Source of the DNA: Asterella californica
Lineage: Eukaryota > Streptophyta > Marchantiopsida > Marchantiales > Aytoniaceae
Reading direction: 5' to 3'
DNA length: 64,000 nt
Assembly: GCA_036924285.1 (NCBI GenBank)
Contig: JAYKYS010000014.1
Span: forward strand, 9,548,001-9,612,000
How positions within the stretch are numbered: the first letter of the stretch is position 1; every line of letters starts with the position of its first letter. This document shows positions 1 through 10,100 of this stretch, piece after piece. Both the position numbers and the translations under genes were made by a program. Below the pieces are notes generated by a model. That model did not search any database. It had not been told where the DNA came from and saw nothing but the letters and a program-made list of their open reading frames with translations.

Positions 1-2435
1 TAAACTAGAGTCTAAATCATCATCATTCCTCATCCATCAATATGGATATCATTTTGAATATGAATTTGTTGTACCCATTAAGTTTGATCAGAACTTCAGA
101 TTATAACATCCATATATTGTATGTTATCCACACATGCATATGCATTATGTATATCATTTGAATTATAATCTCTGTAGAATGAATCGTTACAACATATTAT
201 GTGTTTAACTTCTTTATCAAGTTAACACTAGTTATTTGTATATCTAATCCTCTTCCATCTTGAAGTTACCACAATGGTTCTTGACCACAATCTTATATAT
301 ATGCATCTCTTACATACGGATGTGATGAGTTATATTCTCAAACTACAAGTACCAACATCATCAATATTTTCCGTGCTACCATTGTCCCTCAATTGAGAAT
401 AAAATCCAGTTATACTATGAGCTTCATATTTTCTTCTTTCTTTTTACGAACAAAGTTAGTTGGTATTACCACAAGAAAGTGTTTAGCAAATATTAGTATA
501 AGTATACTAAAGAGATACGAGACTACAAAACAAACCTGATACTACGAAATGATTTTGATATTGTGTAGAGATCAGACTCTCCAAGTATGATGGATATTAG
601 ATCACCTCTTCAAATTTGTCATGATAGTTATAGTTGCAACACTCCAAGAACATCAAAACGAGCAGGTTCTTGAGGATCCAATAACTGATTGTACTAAAAA
701 CAAAGATGTTAGCAAATTTGATTCATGAAATTTGCAGAAACATGTAACTCATCAATCTTGACGCTTAGCTTGGTCTAGAGACTCGAGAATCAAACATTTA
801 ATCTTATTATTGTAATAAGAATGTGTGTGTCTTGCAACGATGAAACTGAAGTCATGACGATTGATAGTATTGTGACGTTCTGCCACTGAACTCTCACTAT
901 GCTAAAAGTCCATAACAAGTAGTCGGTAGTGCAATCAGATCGAATAGAAGAAGAGAGACAAAGTTGGCACACTGAATATTTTGAGGATAAGCTACATGTT
1001 GTGGAATATAACTAGAGAATAAGCTTTAAATGGTTGCTCACTAGCACCAACAATGTTTCATATTTCATGATGAATTATGATGCACATAATATTTGGAGTG
1101 TCGACGAGTTGAAATCTTAAGCGAGTAAAACAAATAGAGGAGTAGGTTCAGTAGAGATGGCAAATCTAGGAAATGTACGGAGAAGAAACATCATCTCATC
1201 ATGGTGATCAAAGTATCAAGTATAATGAGAGAAGTGAAGATGATAAGTTGTATACGAATGATAGGTAGAGAGACAAGAGGACAAACATGCAAAAGAGAAC
1301 TAGACTTATATGCTAACTGATTACTCTTTGGTGGCAATCATACATCATGACATCTTGATCTGATATATTCAAACATATAGATATGGGAACACTAACAAAC
1401 AATACCAAGAATGATAAGAATAGTTGAAATAATAAACATTGATCTAAATCAAGGATCTTGAGCTAGAACAAGAGTGTTCACGACAGAATTCCTGTTTTGT
1501 ATTGAAGATTATGAGTATCTTGTCATAAATGTTTGGAACAGTAGCCACATATGCTTTTGATTCACCCTACAGTAAAGTATCACAACAAGAACTGAAAAAG
1601 ACAAGCAAGGAATATATTCAACTTGCATACGGATTATAACAAAAGTCTTTATGATTGAGAATGAATATTTTTCAATTTATTTTTCTTTCTAAATATCTTG
1701 ATCTTTGATAAAAAGAATATAATGCTTAAAATAACTCAAAACAAGTCATGCAGCTCCAATCGGACTGTGAATGCTATGCAATTGTCGAGATAAGCAAATC
1801 TTGAATTTCAAGACTTTGTTACATGGCATGTTCCGAGTAAGTGAAAAGTATCTTGATGCGCTCTTCATATTTAATATTCTTGCATGCAGCACTTGGTTGG
1901 CTTAATATTTTGCTAAAAACTTAATATCACCATCATATATTAAACCAATATAATAATATTTGTTTTTATAATGTGCATGTTTATTACATTTCGGAGTATG
2001 TGTATACATGCATATTTATCTTCTATGCTAGTATATTGTTATGATAGAATGTACAAATTGATAAATGAATTATGTGAGGAGTAACAATATATATAACTCA
2101 AATATAATACCATCTTTTTTATGTATTTTATTATATATTCAATTTAGAGTTAAAGTATACATATATATGATACGTAAGTAGATAATATATATATATATAT
2201 TGAACTAGCAGAATAAATTATACGTGAAGAATAATAAATTATGATATACAATGATAGATATGGTCTCACGGTTGAGAAATATAAAATTTGTTTTTTAGAT
2301 TAAAATCACTATATCGAATATAGAAACTTTGTCATGTAAGCCAGATATTCTTTCAATGGACAGAACTGATAATATATGACAAGACTAGAGCAAAGAACAA
2401 GTATAAGAGAAAATCATAAGAACTGCTGAAACAAA
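1..2435. other. AT-rich intergenic stretch, no gene seen
   Basis: Strongly AT-rich DNA with frequent stops in all frames. I find no exon-like open segment, no LTR pair and no RNA gene here. The longest open frame is only about 60 codons and resembles nothing I know. Confidence 0.6.
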
Positions 2436-2440
2436 GATTT

Positions 2441-2692
2441 AGATGTGATGTGGTTCTAGCTCAATGGCTAAAGCATCCCTTAGGAAGCCAAAGGTCTAGA
2501 GTTCAAATCTCCTTGTTGACATCTATCTAAGAGGAGGCTTTAGTGATGCATCACAAAGGATGATTCTAAAGCATATGAGGGTTAGTTCTTCGGTGCAATA
2601 TTATTCAATGTGTAAATATGAAGCTTCCTCGTAATCCAATGTGTATCAATTTATAAGACCATGGTAGAGCGATGATAATACGATAACTCTTT
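2441..2692 (+). repeat. tRNA-derived SINE candidate
   Basis: A tRNA-like head carries an A-box-like stretch (TAGCTCAATGGCTAAAGC, about 2456-2473) and a B-box-like stretch (AGTTCAAATC, about 2500-2509), spaced as in an RNA polymerase III internal promoter. A non-tRNA body follows and ends in an oligo-T run near 2690. A functional tRNA is unlikely because the acceptor and anticodon stems do not pair well. This head-body-tail layout is typical of plant SINEs, but I see no second full copy in the window and no clear target-site duplication. Confidence 0.45.
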
Positions 2693-2699
2693 TTTATTA

Positions 2700-3885
2700 A
2701 TTTTGATCCAAAAGGATTTGTAATAGTCCTAATTTCCATCTAACTTAACTTTTAATTCCAACTTTTATCATTCTAGCTTTTCAATCTAAATCAAATTAGC
2801 TTCACGAATGGTTTTTGTTATAAATACGTGCAAGTAATATAAGATATTTTAAATTATTTTCAGTAAAAATTTAAAAACTTGATAAAAGAAAGAGCTATTT
2901 TATAGAAAAATATCAATTCTTTTAAAACTATTCTTTTATATTTATAAACTATATTATTTTGAATTTTTTTTAAAACAAAATAGGAGTATTAAAATACCTC
3001 TTGAATCGTAAGTGTTATCAGCAAAATACAAAGAGTGATCCTTCAAATTCTATACTTCATCTATAAGTTCATAACTTCAACTATAAATAATGAAACTTTC
3101 CATAAGTTATGTATTTCTTACTAGGATAATTTTAGTTCTCATTTTAACTTATATAAACTATCAATTAGACTAATCAATCTATACATGAATATCTTTATTA
3201 GGTGTAATTTTAAATTCTTATTGCCTCTCCTAGCTAATTTAATATCTATTTTTGTAACAACATGTTATATAAGAATACCTAAACCAACTATACAATCTAC
3301 AACTAGGTCAGAAAAGTTCGATTTAGAACAATTTGGCAGAATAATCAATTTAATGAAAATAGTTCGAGAGAAGATATTGCCATTTTAAGTAGTTCGGAAG
3401 AAGATATATCCGTCTTGAGATAGTTTTAGAGAAATTATAATAATTTTGAAATACTTTGAGAGAAATTATAACAATTATGAGCATATAAATAATGAGTTTG
3501 ATCTCTGGTACTAATGATCAATATGAAATAGGATATTGAGTTGTTTCGTAAGAGAGTTGAGCCATTTTAAAGTACGAGAATTGAGTTGTTTCAAAATATG
3601 AGAATTGAGTTGGCTGATTAAACAAAATTTACTAGTTTGATACAATAAGTTCATATGTATAGCACATACTCAATGTTAGTATGTACTGCACCACTCACCA
3701 TGCGATGCAAACCTCTACCGATTATCTAAACCGTCTTTTTCATATCTAAATCTGGCTACCACATATTCTACAACAATGCAAAACATAACCGTGTAGATCT
3801 AAAAGCATTATCCTATCAAATTAATAGACACGAGAGACAACATTAAAGTCTGATCACCACCTCAGACTTTAATGTTTTCTTTGCT
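2700..3885. other. AT-rich intergenic stretch, no gene seen
   Basis: AT-rich DNA with short, poorly conserved repeated phrases around 3370-3620 (variants of a GAGAGAAATTATAA motif). A 67-codon open frame at 3185-3388 shows no recognisable domain and is probably chance. Confidence 0.5.
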
Positions 3886-3889
3886 TCGG

Positions 3890-4183
3890 GTCAAAATTAT
3901 CAAGCACTTTTTCTTTCGTCCATCTCCATTACGGCTATTATCAAGATTGAGACGAAGGTAGAAAACGTGGAGTCACGAGTTTAGATGGTCAAAATTATCC
4001 AATGGTTTCCTTTTCATCAATTTCCATTGCGACCATTGTTAAGATTCAAATGCTAGCAGAGAGTGTTGAGGTAAGAACTCAAACTGTCAAAATTATCCAA
4101 CACTTTTTCTTTTGTTCATCTCCATTGCGACCACTGTCAACATTGAAGCAATGGCAAAAAGCGTGAAGGATCTCTATAGATCA
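3890..4183. repeat. 98-bp tandem repeat, three copies
   Basis: The phrase GTCAAAATTATC recurs at 3890, 3988 and 4086, exactly 98 bp apart. Each is followed by a CATCTCCATTGCGACCA-like phrase, so the unit is a 98-bp tandem repeat in three diverged copies. No open frame spans it. Confidence 0.75.
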
Positions 4184-5265
4184 GAAGCCTTGATCAATAG
4201 CATCACACACATCACGCACATATCCATAATCATCCGCACCGCACCACATTGTACAAAGAGAATGACAATTTGATCCACAATCATTTGTATCGCATTGGAC
4301 GAGAAAAATGATAAAGACTATTCGTTTCTTTTGTTCCCCTATACTTTATATCAAATTTCTTACTAATTAATTCCACTTTCATATTAGTAACTAATTGCTA
4401 CATCAGATTATACTTGAAGAAGTGAATTCTTCTTATGACTTTCCTAGACTCTCTTATTCACTCTCTCAAAATCTCAATTCAGCTATGCAAATGCATAGTA
4501 AAAATTCATATTCATTAGTAGATAATGAATACAGGAAGTTGCAACTCTTGCTAAATGGTATTAAAAAAGACTAAATTGATTATTGATGAAATATGTGATA
4601 CCTGTGGTCTACACAGTGTGAACTTTGAAAGACACTTTCCAAAGCTCACTTCCTGGTATTATAGTGGACGATTTGGTTGGTCAATACTTGCCAGTCCAAC
4701 TGGAGTTAATCGACCACTGGGCCAGATGTCCCAGAGCGAAAGGAGGATTGGCGATGATCAGCCAAAGCCATCCCAATTCAAGCACTGGATCTGGTCGTCA
4801 ACTACTGTAGCGGTCCTCCGGGATCTTTCCCTGCAATGGGAGAGGGCGATGGGGAGGAGCTTCCAACCACAACCCATGGTTGTGCTCACAGTCGGGCATG
4901 AACCTGTTAGTTACCACACACGAACTCATGTGAGGACCAGTGCTTGTAGCCAAGAGCGGTGCACAGTGAGCGAATGTGTGAGAGGGAAGGGAAGGCTTGT
5001 AAACGCTTGAACACGCCGCTGACAGTTGCCAGTAGTGTACCAGGTCAATATTGTTGATAGGTGTGTCAGAATTTCTTAGGTGCCACTAGGCAAGTCTCTT
5101 AAGGGAAGTTTTGATTTCGTTTCAGTCTACCGGTGGGGGACCGAAACAATGTGTCTCTTGCTGTTTCCGCTTCCAGGTCCATGGCGTATACACAGAACTG
5201 AAGTCTATGATTTTCGAGTGGTCATGCTTCGTGAAGACTGAGTTTCATGAGCTCGATCCAAACCG
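4184..5265. other. Intergenic stretch with an unassigned open frame
   Basis: A plus-strand open frame runs from 4555 to 5010 (151 codons). Its composition is mixed, it has no motif I recognise, and it overlaps another open frame in a different phase. I do not call it a gene. Base composition becomes more balanced from about 4650 onward, which could mark an old transposon insertion. Confidence 0.3.
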
Positions 5266-5269
5266 TGCC

Positions 5270-5646
5270 AGGTATAGACTTGATCGGGCATGTGCCATGC
5301 TCTGGCTTACCAGACGCCAGCGATGGCGCTTCATTGTCTTCCCTTAACCCAGATCCTTGTGATGGCGCTTGCTTGATCAGACTCTAGTCAGTGTACCATC
5401 GGTCACCCGTAACGTGGAGTAGGTAATGAAGCAGTCCTGTTCTTTGTTTCTAAAATGAACTTGGTGTAACGAATAAAAACGCCCCTTGGTGGGAAAAGAA
5501 GGCTGCGGTATCAGTTTTAGAGGGAAGGATACCTGCTGTTGACGTGGCAAATGGTAAGGCCTGAAGCGCCATCACCAGGGTCTGGGTAAGCAGAAACCAT
5601 GGCGCAGCCGCGCAGGGGCCGAATGCGCCCGATCAAGTCTATACCT
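5270..5646. repeat. Foldback (inverted repeat) structure
   Basis: The left arm, about 5270-5333 (beginning AGGTATAGACTTGATCGGGC and ending GATGGCGCTTC), recurs as an imperfect reverse complement at about 5562-5646. The loop is about 230 bp. A further partial copy of the GATGGCGCTT phrase sits near 5361 inside the loop. Transcription would give a long imperfect hairpin. It may be a foldback transposon or a decayed inverted gene fragment. Confidence 0.6.
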
Positions 5647-6257
5647 GAAATCGTGATGTGCGCCACGTTTGCGGCTAAATTTCGGAGCAACCGGTGCTGA
5701 TTTTGCTAGGGCGCGAACTGCCGAGGCCATTTAACTGCCGAGAGGAAATAAATGGTCTTTTCACGCGCCGGTGACTGACCGAGTTGGATCGGGATTTCGC
5801 GCGATACGTAGTGATCTTACTCGCCACTTCGTCACTTAGAACGAAACATGGTTAATTTAACTCGAGTCACTCTATCTAATCCATGCTACTGTACTCTTTA
5901 AAATATATTTGCTAAAAAGATGCAACGCTTTTCATCCTTTGTGCATTAGCATATTTTCATATGAGAGTGTTATGATTAGCATGTACTTTGAGGTGTTATT
6001 TTCTTCAAGGATCCAGGGGGTATTGAACTAGGGAGATTTCTTGGATACTTCGTTGAGTTGTAGTGATGAGTGATAGAACTCGAGCCGTTTAAAGTGTTCC
6101 CTTCAGATTTTATAACAGACCTAGAAGTTTGGGTTAGTTGCTGGTAGAGACACACAGATTTCTGCAGAAAGCTCAGAATGGCTTGGGGAAATCGTTGCAG
6201 TTGAGGATTCTGCAGATCTAGGTCTGATTTTCGGCTGATAGTCTCCTTCGCCAGGAG

Positions 6258-6323
6258 AGCGAGAGCGAAAGTCCGGATAGGCCTGGACTTTTGCTCTCAC
6301 CTCACCGGACTTTCGCTCTCGCT
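6258..6323. repeat. Perfect 19-bp hairpin
   Basis: AGCGAGAGCGAAAGTCCGG at 6258-6276 is the exact reverse complement of 6305-6323, with a 28-nt loop. The loop holds a second, imperfect copy of the right arm (GGACTTTTGCTCTC). Confidence 0.8.
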
Positions 6324-7792
6324 GATAAGGTGCGGCCAAGTCTGGTGAGGACTTGCATTCGTGATTCCACTCACTTTAATTTCTCCAAACAGATTAGATA
6401 CAATAGCTGGAACCGGGAGAGGATCTAGAAGAGGCTGATCGTGAAGACTACTTTGGTTTGCAAAGTAAGGAATCTGAGGATAGCGTTAACAGCCCGAGGT
6501 TCCAAGTCGAACCAGGTGTGATGTAGTTCCCCTGATCTTCTGGGATTTACTATGAAAGATTTGAAACTAGTTTTCGCTCGATAGGGTGCGCGAATAGTTT
6601 TGGCTCTACGATATTTTACAACTCATTTTACACCTCCAATTGCGCAGTCACAGGCTGATCATCCTATTCAGTTTATGATCGCACGTTACCATTTGGCCTG
6701 TGTCATCACTTTCGTCTGACGATGGCCTGTTACTGGCAGACTGGTCCATCGAGTTCTGTTCCAGGACGAACATGTTTGCATGGGCGTGTTCACTCTTCAA
6801 GTCGACAGTTCGATTCAAAAGTATGTGTGTTAAAGCATTTACCGTATCTTGAGAAAGAGAAAGGACTGAGAATTTCAGAACCCTCCCGGGTGGGACCGTA
6901 GGGTTCGTTTTGCTTGGGTCGAATAGTCCCTAAATAATGAATTTCTTGGAAAGTATTTATAAGACAGTTCAAACTGTGCAATAGCTAAGCAGAGGTGGTT
7001 AGAACAAGGATCATAACTAGCGTATGTCAGTTTGGTCACGAGTTTGCTGTCGAGTACTAGATGGCTAGGACGGACCGGGTCATATTCAAACAACGAACCT
7101 CAGGACCTCCTCGACGAGTCAGATCGATTTGACCCGAAACCGATTCTCGAAGGCAGGGGCTCTGCCACACAGGAGCAAAGAAGTGGCTGATGTCGCATAA
7201 GCACCGCCCTGCTGACATCGTCGTGATGCAATTTTATTCAAGAATCAAGAGTCTCTTGCGATAGAGTCCTATTGCTGAGCTACGGCGGAGTTATGAGAGC
7301 CACGGGAAAAGAGCAGCCAGGTTTGTATCCAGTTTCTGTGCATCAGTTCAGGTTATGAATTTCTAAGAGAAGAACATGCATAAAAGAGAAAGTTGGCAAA
7401 AGTCCCGACATTAGGTTTACGGCGAGCCCTCACTCAATGACTCCGAGTGAGCCGTTTTCAACGAGTCTGTATTTCCACTTCAGCATTTCTAAGCAGTGAA
7501 TATGCCTCTCGCACGAGAAGTCGACTAGTAGCCCCTCTGCATTTCTGACGGCAGTACTCCGAGGTCCGGTTTAGAGTTCATACTTTAGTAGCCGATCCTC
7601 TCGCGACTTCGCTTCTTACAAACATAACGTAACATTCAAACAGCAGTTCAAATTCTAATGAGTCCATGAGATAAGCCGTCTATGAGACACTCAAAATGAA
7701 GAGCCCCGCCAGAAAGCATGACCGGGACCACCTGATGTGCGCTCCGTGACACGGGTTGAGATGAAATGATTGAGAAGGAGGTTGAGATTGAA

Positions 7793-7828
7793 ATGATACA
7801 TACACTGCCGTAGCAGTGTATGTATCAT
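7793..7828. repeat. Perfect 16-bp hairpin with a CGTA loop
   Basis: ATGATACATACACTGC at 7793-7808 is exactly complementary to 7813-7828 around a 4-nt loop. No open frame or T-run adjoins it, so it is not a bacterial-type terminator. Its role is unknown. Confidence 0.8.
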
Positions 7829-7999
7829 CATGGAAATCAGATTCTACAATATCATACAGTAAAGACTCGAGAATCTGAAGGATCCCACCTGCTGAACTTG
7901 AGGACCACTACAGGAAAAGGATCTCACTTGTCGCTTGGGCTTTCTTCGCAACGTTAGCTCCTTCAGCGTCAGCAGTCTCTATGATTGGTAAGATATCAA

Positions 8000-10100
8000 C
8001 TTTGTACTTCCTACTGTAACCTCAGCACTGGAACTCTGTGTCAGAATTCCACAAGCCACGACGTTGGCTCCGTATGAAGAGGTCCACATTTGTGCCTACT
8101 TTAGTAACAACTGATTTCATCAACGCGTTAGAACTGCAAAATGTTAGAGAGTAATTTCCGGAATCAGCACTATATTTATTAGTTACATTCTCTCTGAAAG
8201 AATGAGGCATGTTTGACACGAGAAGACATATGGACTCAACCATAGGAAAAAGAATTCCTGAGTACTGCTAACCGAAGGTGAGTTTCCAGTCCACAAAGTT
8301 TGAGAGAATAGTTCATGAGGAGCATCCTAAAAGCCAAATTTATTCCCCTGATCAGAAAATGTGGTGCATCTAGTAGGTGGCTAAAGTGCTTGGAATTATT
8401 ATCCAAGGAGACCAACATTTTGTTGCGCAGAAGCTTCTACAGTAGAGGGCAGTAAAGCATGAGAGAGTACCATATTTGAGGATTTATGGGTGGAAAATGA
8501 TGAAGCAGATCAAGGAGGAAGAGACGGAATGCACACGCAAAGAAAAGGAAAAGAACGAAGTCCTTTCTACAATAAGAGGAAGAAGCAAAGTGACTGCTCG
8601 TGTGGCCTGCAGGCACTTGTCCCGTTACTCCGTGGCTTGGGAGGCTGATAGCCGGTCATTGCGGGGACGGTACTTGCAGATGAACAAAGTGACCTGTTGA
8701 GGAGACACGTGAGGGAGTCGCGAGTTCCCCTTCTCCGACGGGTAGGGGCCCTCCGTCCATTAAGGAAATTGCGGTGTCCTGAAGGACTAGACGGCGAGCC
8801 TTTCATCTCTTGGAGCTTTGCGGAATAGACTCCTGCTCTCTGCACGGTTTTGTCAAAATCAATCGACAGGTTCGCCGCCGCAGCAGCGGCAGGTGCTTCT
8901 CAAGGTCTCCGTCGATATACTTTTGTTCCTTTTGAAGTGTTTTCGAAGTTGTTGTGAGCCGAGTTGTGGTTCATTTGCGCTTCGATAGCTGTCAACTGCT
9001 GTGTTAAGTTCAACAGAGTTGTTGGTTTTCTCTACTGCTTTGCAGATGGACTCAGTTGTTGCAACGAATGTCTAATCGACGTAAAGATGCTGTATGGACG
9101 AACCATGCGTTTTTTCCCATGCGTTTTTTCCCATGCGCATTGCTCAGCTGTCTGTTATCTCTTATCTGTCTGGATGTTGTTATCTCTTATCTGTCTGCAT
9201 GTTGTCTTTGACGATCAGATACCGTACTGTGGACCTACTCCGAAAGGACTTGGAAGGAGACCCTTGCTGTATGATCTGGTTCGTCTCGTCCTTCCCATGC
9301 TGGGATCGGGAACAACTTGGCAGTGTTGCGGACAAGGATAATTGCCATGTTTCAAAAAATGGGAGAAGGTATCGGAGTTTTGGTTGAAGTTCTACAGGCA
9401 TGGACGGTTAAGTACACGGCGACGGATACGTAATTTATAGAAGAGCTGGGCGAGTTTTGAAGGTTGGCTGTCTACCGTCTCGTCCAGTGCGTGCGTGTTG
9501 CTTGTTGGTGTATCAGCAGTCATCGAACGTGGTTATGCCCCATGTTTAGCCTCTACTTGCTGCTTCTGTAAAATATTGATATTCTGCTACGACGGAAATG
9601 CTCCTCGCCGAGCTTGAACTCGTTTACACTTCGGGTTTTGCGTACTTGCAGTTATTTTCTGCACGCAGTTGTCAGTTGTGACGGTGGATGTGAAAGCCTA
9701 TTGAAGACGTCTGAGTTAGGGCTGGCTGTGAGAGCAGCTTGTTTCCAGATTCGACGGAGATGTATCTTTGCTGAGTTCTTTCCAGCGATGCACTTGTGCT
9801 CCCAGTACACTGACCGTGCTGCTGAAAGTCCATATCATGTTCGCCTGCTCAGTGCCATTTTCACTCGGAACAAAGATTTTGAGAATATTGAGCTAATCTT
9901 GTGACCGCATGTCATCCACGCGATCTCTCTTGCGACGGTTGAATTCCTTTGTAAGTTCCCAACTTGCGTGTTGTGCTTTATGAGCGCAAGGCCTGTCGTG
10001 TAGTTTTTGGGTCTTTTGTAGTTATCTTTGTGTGGCACTGTTCCACATCAGTTCGCTGAAGCTTCTCTTGGCGTTGTACTCTAACCTGCCCAAAGGTCAA
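8000..10100. other. Upstream region of the glycosyltransferase gene
   Basis: This balanced-composition stretch lies directly upstream of the glycosyltransferase start codon and probably holds its promoter and 5' leader. The minus-strand open frame 8022-8243 (contains ENVTNKYSADSGNYSLTFC, flanked by AG) looks somewhat exon-like, but I cannot assign or extend it. Two short tandem repeats lie at 9104-9140 (14-bp period, CATGCGTTTTTTCC) and 9154-9203 (25-bp period). I see no convincing TATA box. Confidence 0.35.
9104..9203. repeat. Two adjacent short tandem repeats
   Basis: CATGCG recurs at 9104, 9118 and 9132 (14-bp unit with a T6 run). A 25-bp unit beginning GTTATCTCTTATCTGTCTG occurs at 9154 and 9179. 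Both lie in the likely promoter or leader of the downstream glycosyltransferase gene. Confidence 0.8.

Larger units (their letters stand above)
6105..7995 (+). pseudogene. Exon-like fragments of an unrecognised gene
   Basis: Several plus-strand open segments look like exons by composition: near 6126-6221 (contains ESSEWLGEIVAVEDSADL after an AG), 6404-6522 (EDLEEADREDYFGLQS), 6630-6850 (DHPIQFMIARYHLACVI, then a one-base frame change to SSDDGLLLADWS), 7026-7190 (PQDLLDESDRFDPKPILEG) and 7920-7990 (a hydrophobic stretch ending before GTAAGA). They are acidic and non-repetitive. They do not join into one frame without breaks, and I do not recognise the family. This could be a decayed gene or a live gene whose splicing I cannot resolve. 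Confidence 0.3.

Noticed and set aside
2441..2515. Functional tRNA gene
   Set aside because: A- and B-box phrases are present, but the acceptor and anticodon stems do not fold. SINE head preferred.
4555..5010. 151-codon plus-strand open frame
   Set aside because: No recognisable domain, low-complexity basic tail, and an overlapping open frame in another phase. Not enough to call a gene.
8022..8243. Minus-strand exon with GNYSLTFC resembling an extracellular membrane-protein domain
   Set aside because: A tempting similarity but too short, with no supporting neighbouring exons found.
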